NCBI GenBank assembly: GCA_003988795.1
Contig: QYAK01000002.1
Span: 868,001 to 932,000, forward strand
Source of the DNA: Proliferodiscus dingleyae
Taxonomy: Eukaryota > Ascomycota > Leotiomycetes > Helotiales > Lachnaceae
Length of the DNA: 64,000 nucleotides
Direction: 5' to 3'
The position numbers were made by a program, and so were the translations under genes. Numbering within the stretch: position 1 is the first letter of the stretch; each line of letters opens with the position of its first letter. Below the pieces are notes generated by a model. The model was not told where the DNA came from. It did not search any database and was given only the letters and a program-made list of their open reading frames with translations. Positions 33,153 to 45,626 of this stretch are shown here, piece by piece.

Positions 33153-36100
33153 TTACTCTTCCACAAAACCATTCTCCATGCCGAGACTATCCCACATACT
33201 GATGTTGTTCTCCAAGTCGATGTTTTCCAACACTGTGCTCTCCCACATTTTACTGTGAAATTTTTCCAGAAGCCGGCAAGCCGCACGATGTCTATTCTTC
33301 AATGCTAATTTCCGCGCTCTATCATATTGCCTCATCCCCGTTCCGGTAATCAGTGCTCCAGCATTCAGAAGAAGTTGTAGCATATCAATGCGACCGTGCT
33401 CCGCTGCGCCTTCAAGTGCAGTTCTGCCGCCGATTTTTGCTGGAGAGGCGTTCACATCTGCTCCTTGCCGTATAAGAAGCTGTGCTATTCCAACAAACCC
33501 ACCAATAGCAGCGAATTGGAGGGCGGTGGCCCCATATCTAGAACATGGTGATTTGTTGACATTGGCGCCATGTTTTAAAAGTATTTTGACGATAGTGATG
33601 TTCCCTCTTTCGGCAGAAAGCTGCAGAGGAGTATAAAGAATACCATGTGTAACGTCAGCATTTGCGTCAGCTCCAGCTGTTATTAACACCTCTATCAAGG
33701 CTTGATTACCTCTGTGTATAGCTAGCAGGAGAGCTGTCCGATATTCATCATTGGCAACGATACTGTTCGGATTTGCGCCATAATATAAGAGCAGCCTCAC
33801 AATCCATAAATTTTCACTCTTGTCTGATGTGATTGCAAACCCTAGGGCAGATAGCCGTGATGAGATGAGAAATCTGTGTTCCTCCTGTGAGTCCACCTCG
33901 AAATAAACATCCCCGATGTAAGTCTCGTCTCTATGCTTTAAATCTAATAAGATATCTGCTTTGATTCCTTTTGCAAGCATAAGCTGAATCACTCCATAAA
34001 TTTTCAGCTGTATGGCTCGTTGCAGAGCCATACAGCCGTAGCCTCTCGAGTACCGCTTGTAGCGCATTAGACGGGTTGTAAGAAGTGTCTCTACCATTTC
34101 TTCGCCACCTGAGATTGCATTAAAGAGCGACCATTCGTCTGGATCGGCACCAAGATCGAGAAGCCATTGGACCGTGAGTAAGTCATGATTGAGAGACGCA
34201 ACACTGAGTGCCGTCTGGCCATTGAGCACAGCTGCAGAGGCGTTAATATTTGCCTCGGCATCGATCAGTTGTTCCATAATCTTCTTATCTTTCTTCTCAG
34301 TAGCAATGATAAGTGCTGTTTTGCCCCCTTCTTCCTCTGGGCAGTCGACTGCAGCACCTGCATTGATTATAGCCTGGAACAATGAATAATTTCCCCACTC
34401 GACCACAGCAGGTAGGACTGTTGTTGTGAATTCTTCACCATCGATTTGTCCCGAATCTGAACCATTCACCGAAGCCCCGGCAGCTAAGAGTTGCTCTACA
34501 AGCTTTTCATCTCGCTTGCGTATTGCATGCAAAAGTGGAGACCACTGTAAATCATTCTCTGTGGCATTAACGTTTGCACCGTACTTAAGGACTAGCTTCA
34601 CTATTTCATACTGACCATACTGTATGGCGGTCGACAGCGCCTTGTCCAACGATTCAATAAGGAGTTCTTGAAAGTCTGATGGCTCTTTCAGAAGGAAAAT
34701 TATAACGTCTGTCTGTCCTGATTGAATTGCTTTTGGAAGAGAATTGGTCAGCCAGCGGTCATCACTTATGATCCGGGCTCCAGATGCGATCAGTTGATGA
34801 TAGAGTTGCAAGTTTCCACAACTGACCGTCTCCAACAAGGCACAATCTTTAAGTCGTTGAATGCTGTCGTCTGCGGTCTCCAGTAAGAACCAAACCAGTG
34901 CAGGATTGCTCTTGACAGCGGCTTCAATCACTGTTTCTGTGATACGGAATCCGGCCTTGAGTAGCAGTTTCACGATATTGGCATCGCAATACTCTACTGC
35001 GAGCTCAAATGACCTCTGATTGGCCCATGAACTGTGTTGTAATAGAAATTGAATCAATTCAGCGTTTCTTCGGAAGATCGCAGCATCTAATGCTCCTTTG
35101 TCTTCGTCTGGTTTTACTCCTGCCTGGAGTAGAATTTGTATCACGCCAATCACATCGACATTAGGGATATGAGCTTCGCACCTGACAGCCAGCGTGAGCC
35201 ATCCCATAGGCATTTCAGGGTAAAGCATATCGTTTGTTCTCACTACATCTGCACCCGCGGAAACAAGAAGGTCAACAGCCTCCACGTGCCCCAATCTCAC
35301 AGCATTACGGAGAGGGGACTTTTTGATCCGTGAGTTGACAGCAGCACCAGCATTCAGCAGGATCTTTATAATCTCGGGATCCGTTCGCTTTCTCATGTGG
35401 ATTTCATCATCCCGAACATTCAAAGCAGTCGTTAGCACCAATTCGGGATCTTCATTTCCTACCGAAAGATCAACCTTCGCTCCCCCATCTATCAATGCCT
35501 TGACCAGCTTGAAGCTTCGCATCTTACAAGCTTGATGGAGCGGCGTATGGTACGAGCCCGAATGCGTAGGGTATACTTGATCATTAGGATCAATACCTGA
35601 TTTCATCATTATTTTGACAGTATCAGCGTCTTCGGCATCGATAGCAAACCGGAATAGATGCTCGGTGAGGGCTTCGACAGTAGGTCCGCTAATCGACATT
35701 AGATATTCCATTAGATTAGCAGTTAAGTGCTTGCTAATCCATTTGTATATTTTCTTGCTGGTATCTGTGGTTGGCCCGAAGAAATTATTTGAGACGAGGT
35801 ACAAAGATAATTTCAATATTTGAATGGCCGAGGGCGGCTGTGGTGATGAACCTATCGTCCCTTCAACTATCGTAGTCAAATATTGGGTACCATCAGGCAT
35901 GAGGGTTTCGACGATGTCCTTGAAAGACCCCGTTATCTGTAGCCCCTCGAAGATATCCAGGCCGTGGTCCTGAGAGGTTGTTATTAAGTCAAAGTGCCCA
36001 TCCTTAGGGACCGACAGAAAGAGACGTCCTATGGGTTCAGTGTCAATAACTCTTCCCTTTTGTGCGAGAAAATCTAAGCCATGATACTCTAACGACGCGT

Positions 36101-36773
36101 TCAAAATTTTGTTTTCACGCATTGCACATCATAGATAACTTTCGACATACCTGCACCGTTGAATACCGAATCAAATTGATGGAACGGGAGAGAGTCCACT
36201 ATTACTGACTTAGCGTATTCCGGCGGATTTATCAACTGTGGTTCTGTCGAGGTCGAGTGGGGTAGGAGAAAGCTGGGTGGCGGAGTACGAATGATGAAAT
36301 CTTGAGGCGTTGCTGGTAATTCACCTGTAATTACTGAGAAGATGATAATTTAACGAGCTTATGGAGTTGCTCACCGGTGGAAGAGGCCCCTATCGCTGTC
36401 CACACGGAATGATAGCGTTCAATCTCCTTCTTGAGTTTCTTTGATTCGATCTCCTTCCCATTCAAAAGTACCTCGCTCTCTTTGTGCTCTCTCTTCCTTT
36501 TCGATATCTTTTGGGCTACCACGGCCCATTCTTCTGCAGTCCGATTCTTTCGAAATTTCCACTTCTTGAATTGAGTTTCATATTGAGCTTTTCTGCTCAA
36601 GATCAATATCGACGCGAAAATCGACAGACAGTGATAAACACTTACGTTGCATTGAAATGATGTTTACTCGCCATTTCGTGCATGATCTTCCCAAGACTCC
36701 AATTCTGCTCTATATATAATGTCCGGAGTGTAGCCTCAAAGGGTCCCCATTTCGCTTCATAGCCTTGATCCAT
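33153..36773 (-). CDS. Clr5-domain protein with long ankyrin-repeat array
   Basis: Exons on the minus strand: 36773-36646, 36592-36375, 36324-36151, 36088-33153 (1151 aa). The first two exons make a Clr5 domain: W-G-P-F-E-A-T-L-R-T-L-Y, IMHEMASKHHFNAT, then YETQFKKWKFRKN, the classic ending. A basic coiled region follows (KKLKKEIER). The last exon has a region of about 180 residues, then some 18-20 ankyrin units with clear consensus (TPLHQAC..., ATALQFAAIGG..., TALEGAAEHGR). Clr5 is a small presumed DNA-binding or regulatory domain common at the N-terminus of fungal ankyrin proteins; ankyrin arrays bind other proteins. Some of these genes sit with nonself-recognition genes. The intron before the last exon (62 bases) is the least certain join. 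Confidence 0.85.
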
Positions 36774-37596
36774 TCTGTACGGGGAAGAGTCACGTAGTCA
36801 AACACAATCGAGATAAATTGTCATGGAGATTTGACTGATTTTGGCTATTTAATGAGGTGAGGCTGCGGTTTGAAAGCCTAAGTCAGCTGGTGTTTCGGAC
36901 TGGATATCGTAGTGCAACGCCAAACATGTAAGTTGGCAAAGAAGAGTGTGATCATAGCATAGAAAGGTTTAACGAAAGAAAGATTCGAGAGGGTGGGAAA
37001 TATGAGAAGCAATATGTGAGGCTCGCGGGTGGGACCAGATTTTGGCTTCAACCTAGTTACTGTTAGGGGGCAGCGGGTTGGCTTGATTGGCGACAATCAT
37101 GCATGATAGCGAGGCATCCTAGTGGTTGGATCCAGAATCTGATGATGAGGTCGCTCAAGCGACAAGCCACATCCAGAATCTGGACCACCCTTAGACAAAT
37201 CAGATTGATTATTCTGCGTCAATAAGATACGGGCTTCTTATGCATGGTTCCGATGTTGCTTTGCTCTGTTCACAAGAGCGTGCGCATGGATGAAGTAGTC
37301 ACCGAGGGGAGCCAGAATATTATTCCTGCGAACTAAGCATAGGCAGGCCAGCTCTCGCGCGGACTATTTCCCTGATCAGATTCTGGTCAAGGACAGATTT
37401 TGGTGAAGCTTGGATTTTGGTAAACTCAATAATTCTAGACGAGTGCAGGTCGGAAATATATAAATTCATGCTAGTTGAAGTTAGCTTTCTCAACGTTTCA
37501 ATTTCTTGTTGTCTTAATCGTGAACTATCTCCAGTCCCAAGCAGCAAATATCTAGATCGCTTACTCACAATCGGTTCGTTCCTCAGTCCTCCCATC
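36774..37596. promoter_or_regulatory. Divergent promoter with palindromes
   Basis: About 820 bases between the Clr5-ankyrin start (minus) and a small plus-strand gene at 37597. It contains the palindrome and direct repeats listed separately near 37130-37184. No gene is supported inside. Confidence 0.5.
37130..37184. repeat. Direct repeat flanking a 6-bp-arm palindrome
   Basis: ATCCAGAATCTG occurs at 37130-37141 and 37171-37182. The second copy extends to the palindrome TCCAGAATCTGGA (37172-37184). Between the copies lies GTCGCTCAAGCGAC (37150-37163), with arms GTCGCT and AGCGAC. Symmetric sites in a divergent promoter suggest binding of a dimeric regulator, but the factor is unknown. Confidence 0.6.
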
Positions 37597-38015
37597 ATGC
37601 CTCAAAGCCAACCTTCCTCTGTGCAAGCGGTAAAGGGATCTGATTCCGAATATGGGTATGGCCACATGCTTTCTGCTTCATATATTCTATCCATCTGCCT
37701 CTCCTCTTTTCGTGCTTGCAGGGGATACCAATCCAAGCCGCAGTTCTATATTGTTCCGAGTTGACATTTCTGTTCAGCAGATACTACGGTACGCAGGGAA
37801 GGTATAAAGGATCTTCAAGTCAAGAACAAGACGCCAAAGAGATGTCCGCCCAGCGACTTGGACAGTTTTTCGCAAACGAAGACTTCAAATCCAGTTCACC
37901 AGCTTCCTGGGGCTATACAGATAGCTCTTCAGCACAAAAGAAGATGGAAACACACCTCCAGGCTTTTAACCAAGCCTTCGATGGCAGCGACAAGAAAGCA
38001 CGGTCTAGCAAGTAG
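37597..38015 (+). CDS. Small hydrophilic hypothetical protein, 97 aa
   Basis: Exons 37597-37655 and 37781-38015, with a 125-base intron (GTATGG donor, GTTGACATT branch, CAGCAG acceptor). The protein is Ser/Gln/Lys/Gly-rich with no signal peptide or membrane helix and reads as a small soluble, partly disordered protein with a short helical C-terminal part (KKMETHLQAFNQAF). The family is not recognised. It is divergent from the Clr5-ankyrin gene. The long intron relative to its neighbours lowers confidence in the first exon. Confidence 0.5.
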
Positions 38016-38256
38016 ACGGAAAGGTTTCGAGAGATCTGGGGAGGACCAGGTCGGTTCATTTGGTGGTCGATTGGGGCTTCGAGCGCTGATTCTTATACGA
38101 ACAATCGGTTGTAATTGGGTCGGTCAGATAGCTCGCTCTCCGTATCGATATTATCAATTCTAAGATAAAACAACGTTCCAAGAGTTTCTGGCTGTTTCGT
38201 GAAATTTCCTACGCCTCATGTGAGCCAGACGAAGATCAAGCGGCGCGTACCCCACT

Positions 38257-39993
38257 TCAAGCGAGTATTGGCGACGAGAAGAACGTCCCGCTCTTGAGCA
38301 ATGTTTCGTCCCAGAGTGTCTCAAACGCCTTTCCAAATATTTTCTTCAAACCCATCAGCCGGCTTAAGTCCCCATCCAAATCATCAAAAGAAATTATCAG
38401 CGCCGTCGATCTGATCTGAGCCAAGTACTCCACGAACCAACCCCGCAGGTCGGCTTTCGCAAGCGACCCTCCGATGAGAGACAGCCAAAGAAGGAGTTGG
38501 CTGTTGGACTTTTGGATAAGAACATTGTCTAAGGCATCTCGTAGCTGTGATAGTAGAAGCGTCGATCTGTGCTTGGAGTGTGGGATCTCTTCAAGCACAG
38601 CTTTTAGGTACAGAAGTGCTCCTAGTCGACAAGCCCTATCAATCCAACCTTCGATAGCTCCATCTGGAAGTCTTGATGGGAAGGCTAGAAGACTATATTC
38701 GAGCCAGTACAAGTCCTCTGAGAAAGTCCCAGCGTCGAAGAAGATTGAAGCCTCTGAGGCGAATACTATAGCCTGCGAGAATGAAGCAAGCTCCGCCATA
38801 GTATCAATGAGTATTGGATCAATTTCACACCTTGCAAGAATACTTTCAATCTCGCGGTGCACGACTTGGAGCCTCTCCACTCCGAGAATGGACCAACTCG
38901 GCTTTCTAATAGGGCGGTCAAAGTCAAGAATTGGAGTTGCCGCATAGTCGATAGCGCCAGTAATGTCAGACCTAGATATATCAGCATAGCATGTAAATCG
39001 AGAATATAAATATCCTCACCGACGAATCTTGTTTTTGAGAAGAGTTGACATTGGACTGCTAGGCCTTAAATTGATCATGTGTTTTAATCCAAGCATATGG
39101 GTCTGCCAAACTTGCTTCTTCCCTATCAAGGACTGGAACCATTAGCTTTGTAGTAAAGATAATAGCACTTTCATGACGCGTACCTCTCCTAGAGCCAGAC
39201 AAGTCACTGCACCAATGGTAGCGTCGTCAATTTCCCGATCCGGTTGGCTCAGCCGCTGGTTGACGATGGACACAACACGACTGAGATGATATATGGTCTC
39301 CTTCGCTTCGGTCTTCCCTTCTAGGAGTGACAGGTAGATCGACCCGGAATACAGCATTGCGTGAAACATGGCCGCATCAGTAGTGGCATGTTGGAACCAG
39401 TCCGGTGACTTCAAAGGATTGGATCTGAGGCAAGACTCCAACGGATACAGCATTCTAGGCGCATGAATGAAATAGTGGTCCAACAACCTGTACATACCAG
39501 CATCCATTTCGATTGGGAATTCAAAATTCTGAAGGGCTGACTGATAGCCCAATTTTCGCGGAACGCTCTGGCCGATGGCATTAGAAACAGATCTCGAGAT
39601 CTATGGGATCTTCTAGACAGAACATACCTGAGGAATGATGATCTCTTCATCTATATGTTCAATTTCATCCGGCGTATAAGGGGTTGATGCCTCCTCTGTA
39701 GTTGTGCTGCTATTGCTAGAAGGCAATGTTCTTCGCACGTGCTCATTCCGTACGTGTCTCCGTACCAATTTTCTGACTTCAGGATCCTTATTCCGACCGG
39801 GTTTGACGGCATTTACGAACTCGAAATGCCGTTTTGTGCCTGGAGGAGAGTCCTTGCCGACACTGCGTGATCGAGCGTCGCGCTGTGTAGGACGATTCGA
39901 AGACGGAGGCTTCTGGGCCCCGCCTCGTACGCTCCATCCCTTATGGACCGCAATGGTGGGCCCATCAGGTATTATAACACTGAAGCTATCCAT
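38257..39993 (-). CDS. Fungal transcription-factor-like protein (tachykinin-annotated family)
   Basis: Exons on the minus strand: 39993-39628, 39567-39184, 39117-39020, 38971-38257 (520 aa). The N-terminal part carries HFEFVNAVKPGRNKDPEVRKLVRRHV, the conserved basic segment of fungal proteins often labelled tachykinin family. The rest is an all-helical region like the fungal-specific transcription factor domain (ATTDAAMFHAMLYSGSIYLS; then GAVTCLALGE and HMLGLKHMINLR). No Zn2Cys6 finger precedes it, so DNA binding is not shown. The third exon is short (98 bases); its acceptor could lie three bases later at 39114. The role is unknown, perhaps a regulator or degenerate transcription factor. Confidence 0.75.
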
Positions 39994-40856
39994 CTTGATG
40001 GCATGATTATGTGCTAATTGGTTGAAACCTGCAGAACCTCCCTTCCGCTTGTTAGATGGGTTGAAATGTTATCGAATGTTACGGAGCCAGAGCTTACGCA
40101 CAGATGAAGTGGGGGTTTCGCTAGATCAACCTTAAGACTGAGCGCTATCACTAGAGCCTGGCCTGGTACCGCAGCATCTTGTACACGAACCTTGAGCATC
40201 GATCTTCAGACTCGTTTTCTTTTTGCAATCTGCTCATCGTTAATTTTCCCATTATACAGAGTGGAGGTGTAGGGAGACAATGAGATGATAGATCTGTAGT
40301 CTAGTCAGAGGTTAGCGGACCGTGGCAACATGCGACCATTAATAGGTATGTCCAGACTTCAGCACAAGCTGGCTTGATATGTGTAATTAAATGCTTTTAC
40401 TTGTACAATCATTTTGATCTCTGTTTTTTAATTGAAGGCAGCAGACCAACGGCGAGCTGTGAACAAATACCACCTCGAAGGATACGAGGACCTTTTTTGA
40501 CTCAAAAAACCTAATAACAGTCCTGTTTCCTTAGACCCATAAACAGCACACATATGCATTTCACTGTGATGTTGATGAAACTTGCTTCGCTTTCTAAAAG
40601 TTCACTATTACGACTCTCTCTGAACTAGCTTTGTAGTTGCCGTCTTACTGCACTAGCTTCAATCGTTGTTTGCCTAAAGTTTCCCAGCTCTAGTCGACAA
40701 GATATCCAAGGCAACTTAGTGAGGGGTGTGATATTTGTACTCCACCAACCCCAACCTTCTTTTCTTCTCTCACTGGTGAAAAAGTGCCTATGCAACTCTT
40801 GGTATATCTACTACGGGCTATTCTCGAAGGTACCAACTTCTGAATACACAGCCATA
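39994..40856. other. Intergenic / divergent promoter region
   Basis: About 860 bases between the starts of a minus-strand and a plus-strand gene. Only short frames are present, and no gene is supported. Confidence 0.45.
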
Positions 40857-41858
40857 ATGCCGCGGAAAACGAGACAGCTTGACAAAGCATCGCCGCCACG
40901 CCTCCTGTCTCTCCCTGCCGAAGTCAGACGCATGATTTGGAAAGCTGCTGTAGCTACAAATCGGATCCTTCTGTTCACAGATTATGAAAACTCTTCACAT
41001 AGGATTCAATCCATTTGTCTGCCAAGCCTTGCCGGTGGATGCGGCAACCGGCACCACCTGCGACCTTGGCGTGCGAAACACATTTATAAATCTCCTGGCC
41101 CACTAAGCTGGCTCCGCACAAACCGCCAGATTTACAACGAAGCAACACCATTCTTAAAGAAGCATTCAAATCTACATTTCTGCAAAAGTTTAGAAAGCTT
41201 AGTCCTGACTGAGTTCATCTTCAGCTCTCCATTCAAAAACCTCGATGCAGCAAGCCTTAAATCACTTTCGCTCTGCCTCAAAATCGTCATCGAGTCGGAC
41301 TATCGCGACGGCTTCTTCTTTGTAAGACAAGGAGTAAGCGGAGGAAACGCAGCAGTGCTCTCGCAGATTCATCCACAGGATTGTAGGTGTTGGTCTTGCA
41401 CCTCATATGAAGATGACGATAGCGTGGCAGCTGCACTTCCTACTTTGAGACATCTCAACTTGAGGATATATTTTGAATGTAGGAATAGGCAGGGAAACCA
41501 TCGAGCGATTATTGGGAGACATCCGGACACCCAGCCGCGGTATGGTCTACTTTGGGGGCCAAGAAATCCGAAGCCGCTAGAGTGGAAAGATGTTGATGGT
41601 GGTGTGCAGGCTTTTGCGAAGGAATATGTCACGATTAAGCCGCTCCGGATATATAGGAATCGGAGATTAGAGACTCTGAACATAGGGTTTTGTACGGAAC
41701 GGATTGAACATAGTCTGGGGAACGCACCGCCCCATCACAAGGATAAGTGTTGGTGTATCGGGCGGACCATCGATAGAGAAAGTCTGCTGAAAAGCAATCT
41801 TGCAGAGGAGATGAGGCTCAACATTCTAAGCGGAAATGTCCGTGAAGATGGGCATTAG
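40857..41858 (+). CDS. F-box-like / LPAEVR-type hypothetical fungal protein
   Basis: ATG at 40857 gives 333 aa; the open frame extends upstream without an ATG. Residues about 14-30 carry RLLSLPAEVRRMIWKAAV, the N-terminal motif of the large fungal family of F-box-like and DUF7730/2EXR-type proteins. A second conserved block is LSWLRTNRQIYNEATPFL. Cys/His residues near the middle (HPQDCRCWSC) and end (HHKDKCWCIG) may bind metal, which is unproven. These proteins are abundant and mostly uncharacterised; F-box members recruit substrates to SCF ubiquitin ligases. A 43-base GTCCGT...AAG segment at the end would join in phase to a further open frame up to 42123, so the true C-terminus may be longer. 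Confidence 0.7.
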   Translation: MPRKTRQLDKASPPRLLSLPAEVRRMIWKAAVATNRILLFTDYENSSHRIQSICLPSLAGGCGNRHHLRPWRAKHIYKSPGPLSWLRTNRQIYNEATPFLKKHSNLHFCKSLESLVLTEFIFSSPFKNLDAASLKSLSLCLKIVIESDYRDGFFFVRQGVSGGNAAVLSQIHPQDCRCWSCTSYEDDDSVAAALPTLRHLNLRIYFECRNRQGNHRAIIGRHPDTQPRYGLLWGPRNPKPLEWKDVDGGVQAFAKEYVTIKPLRIYRNRRLETLNIGFCTERIEHSLGNAPPHHKDKCWCIGRTIDRESLLKSNLAEEMRLNILSGNVREDGH

Positions 41859-42489
41859 AGCGCGTCATTTAGGAAACAAGAATTTTGAGGTTCTGTACGG
41901 CGAGTGGGGGATTTGGCTTGAGAGCCGGGTAGCGGAGTCCGCGTTGCAGAATTTCACCACTTATTTTCCAAAGAAGACGTATTTGAGGATCATCTACCTG
42001 CCTTCGAGTTGTGCATCCATTACCAAAATGGGCGGTGTGGATCAAAGCTGCGGCTTATTCTGTAGAGGGGAGGGGTGGAACCTTGTCCTCCTGGCAGCGC
42101 AGCCTTCCAAGATCTACGGCTAAGAACAAGCTGATAAGTAACCTTGCCGACTGCGGCTCCTTTTTCTTCCCACCAACATTCGATAAATCGTGACTTGATT
42201 AAGTTCCGTACGATGATTTGTATAAGAGCAGTTGTCCAATTCGTCAAATACAAGTCGATGTCGATCAATCAGCTTCGCCCAGGTGGTCCGTGCTGATGTC
42301 ATAGGACTCTGGTCTGGCTGGTGGCTTGCTATTTAAAATTACCGCGTCTACCAAAATCCAACTGCACGTGTATCATCAACATCTCTTATTCTCAGCACCA
42401 GCCTTGCCGTTGCGAGCATCTTCTTGCATCTCTGGCGTCGCTCTGGCCTGCGACAACATGCCACTCATAGCAGATCCTTGAGCACCACG
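41859..42489. other. Downstream flank and promoter of the channel gene
   Basis: An open frame to 42123 may be a 3' continuation of the preceding gene through a weak 43-base intron. The rest is taken as the promoter and leader of the gene that starts at 42490. Confidence 0.4.
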
Positions 42490-45400
42490 ATGTCCGGCAT
42501 CACGAGCATCCTCAATGGGACCCTCAACGGGTCGGCGGGATCAGCGCAGGGCAAGGAGGGGACCACGATCACGACCTTCGTCATCTCTCTGGCCGCTGGT
42601 TTCATCCTCTTTACCGTTCAGTTTGGCATGTTCCTGCTCATTAGAAACTACCTATGGGCCAAACGCATCTATCAGCCCAGGTCTTTCTTGGTACCCGTCA
42701 AGCAAAGGATAAAACCACCCCATCCCAACCCGCTCAGATGGCTTTACACCGTCTTCAAGATGAAGGAGGATCCGGAGGTTCTTGAAAAGGCGGGCATGGA
42801 TGCTTATTTCTTTCTCAGGTTCCTCAGCATGTGTCTCAAGATCTTCACCCCCATGGCAATTATTATCGTGCCTATCTTGATACCGCTGAATGCCAAGCAT
42901 GGGAAGGGAACCAACACTATCAACGGTGTGAGGTACAATGTCACGGGACTGGATCTATTAGCCTGGTCAAACGTCTCACCAACGAACACCAACAGATATT
43001 GGGCGCACTTGGTCTTAGGAGCCGGAGTCGTGGTCTGGGTCTGCTTCATGTTTCATGAGGAACTGAGCCACTATTTAGTCAAGCGAGCAGAGTTCATTAG
43101 CAGCTACGGCCATAGGTTGAAAGCCTCCAGCACAACAGTGCTCATACAGGATATCCCAAAAAGTCTTTGTAATGAAGAGGCATTGGAAGAGCTATATGGC
43201 GACTTTCCAGGTGGTATCCGCCGCATTTGGCTGAACCGAGACTTTACTAGACTTGTCGACAAGGACAAGCTACGCAAGAGCTACGAAAGCCTTCTGGAAA
43301 ATGCCGAAACTGATCTGCTTCGAAGAGTGGCGAAAAAGAATCATAAAGCAAATGCTCAACAGACAGCAACAGCAACGTCGGCGCAAGCACCTCCAGAGGT
43401 CCATTCCGAAGAAAGCCAAAGTTCGCCCCGGGCTCGCCCAGAAATTGGTACAGCAACTCCAGAAGCTTGCCGGCACGACTTGGAATATGATCTCGAAACC
43501 AAAGCTGCATGGACCAGATTTCTCACACCAAAGCAGCGAGAAACAATGAGGATACCTAAAGCTGGACATTTGATCGCAGCCAAGATTCCCCTTATCGGTC
43601 TTTTCTACACTGACAAAGTCGACATTATCTACTATTGTCGTAGAGAACTTGCTCGACTAAATAAGGAAATTGAAGTGGATGCAGCAACACCAGAAACATA
43701 TCCACAGAATCAATCAGCTTTTGTTCAGTTCAACACTCAGAAAGCAGCACATCTGGCTTGTCAGGCTGTTGCGGATACTACACCTACGCATATGAAGAGA
43801 CGAATAGTTGAGATCTCACCAGGAGACATCAACTGGCCTAGCTTGAATTATTCCTGGCGCTCTCGCTACCTCCGTCTCGGAGTTTACCTGGTCCTTTTTG
43901 CCATCTTGTTGTTTGTCTTCGGTCTAATCGCATTCTTCACTGGTATCCTGTCCCGAGTCTCGACTCTGTCTCAATCGACGTCTTGGCTTAAATGGATTGG
44001 GAGTCTCCCTCAATGGTTGCTCTCCTTCATCCAAGGTACCCTCCCACCTGTCATTCAGGTGATTGTTCTTAGCGGACCACTTCCGATTATCTTGCGCCTT
44101 ATGACGAACAGTACCAGAGGCGCTACAACCGGACAGGAGGGGGAGCGCTCCCTTCAGTTGTGGTATTTTATATTCCTCGTCGTCGAACTCTTGCTTATAC
44201 CCACCATCTCCTCTGGTCTTACCAGCATTGTCCAAGAACTCATCAAGACGCCTACATCAGTGCCGAATATCCTTGCTACGAATTTGCCTACCGCCTCTAA
44301 TTATTACTTCTCATTCTTGATTCTGCAGGCCCTATCCCTGAGTGCAACGTCAATTCTACAGACCATTCGATTGTTTAAATTTTATGTCATTGGCCATGTG
44401 AATACGCCTGATTCGGTGTTTGAAAAGCTGAGCTGGACAAACTTGACACGCATTGGTAGTAATGTACCCTGGTATACTACGTTTGCTGTCATCGGTGCGT
44501 TACCTAACTCCTCCACTATAGCTGCTTTTAGTCTAACCAAAGATTAGGACTGGTCTATTCAGTGATTGCACCGCTCATGATACTGTTCATGCTCGTCACA
44601 TTCAGCCTTTTTTGGGTAGTAATAAAGAACAACGTCCTCTATTGCGTGCGGGCAGGAACCGTTGACGGCGGAGGACTGTTCTTCCCTAGCGCCATCAATC
44701 AAATGTTCACAGGCCTGTACTTTATGGAGATCTGTTTGGTGGGTCTGTTTTTCTTGGTGCGTGACACTCAGGACCGCGTCGCCTGTAGCGCGCAAGGCAT
44801 CATTATGGCTGCGATTCTGGTCCTTACAGTAATGTATCAAATATGGCTGATGAACCACTTCGGGCCCTTGTTCAAATATGCTCCTGTTCGACTAGATGTC
44901 GAATCCAAAGCTCTGCTGGCGGAATACGAAGAGAAAGATCGGCCACAAAGCGATGAGGCCAATGAGACCTCAGAAGCCACGATTCCTGATCCCCAAGACG
45001 AGGAAAAAGACAAAGTTCCTTTATATCTATCTGGCCAATCCGCACCCGCCACTCAAGCTATCGAGAAAGTTCAGACCTCCGAATCAAGCACTCAGCGTAG
45101 ACCACACATGGGGAAGAGAGCGTCCTCTCACCGTTCCCAAGACCTCCAAGCTCAACAGAAAGAAGACGCCAAATCCGCGACGCGCATCCTCGCACGCCTC
45201 AACCGACCCCTCGATGAAGCCCGCCTCGCACACCTCGAGAAGAAGCTTGTATCACGCAACGAAGGCGGCCTTGGCAGCACCCTATTACCACGACACAAAG
45301 ACATCGAGGCGCAGATGCTCGACGACCCAATCTCGAAGATCATCATGCAGCACAACGACGAGCTAGAGAACCTTGACCCCGAGGAGCGCGACATGCTCGT

Positions 45401-45626
45401 CTCGGTTGCTTTCATGCACCCCGTACTCCGGGAGACGAAACCTAGCGTATGGATCCCGAGGGATGAGTTCGGTGTCAGCGATGACGAGGTGAAGAGGACG
45501 AGGGAGCTGAGTGCGGATGTGGTGATTGACAATCGGGGGGCGTATTTTGACCGCAAGCTGAAGGTGCAGGTTGATAAGCCACCACCGGATATGTCTGAGT
45601 TTGCGCTCATCATGGCGGAGTTATAA
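42490..45626 (+). CDS. CSC1/OSCA1-like calcium-permeable channel (DUF221)
   Basis: Exons 42490-44494 and 44548-45626 (1027 aa). The first ATG in frame is 42490; the frame is open to the left but lacks ATG. Order: N-terminal membrane helix (about 27-50; FVISLAAGFILFTVQFGMFLL), two further helices after a DAYFFLRFL segment, a large cytosolic loop with an RNA-recognition-like fold (STTVLIQDIPKSL), then the channel core of several helices, including PPVIQVIVLSGPLPIIL, and the C-terminal cytosolic part. This is the OSCA/TMEM63/CSC1 family of osmo- and mechanosensitive cation channels, at the plasma or internal membranes. The single intron splits a conserved helix. The C-terminal region of about 250 residues is charged and GC-richer. 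Paralogue identity (CSC1, PHM7 or RSN1 type) is not resolved. Confidence 0.92.

Noticed and set aside
33388..35823. Plus-strand frames within the ankyrin gene
   Set aside because: Shadows of a repetitive coding sequence. They repeat with the ankyrin period.
44559..44858. Antisense frame over the channel gene
   Set aside because: It lies opposite a membrane-helix-encoding exon and has no motif of its own.
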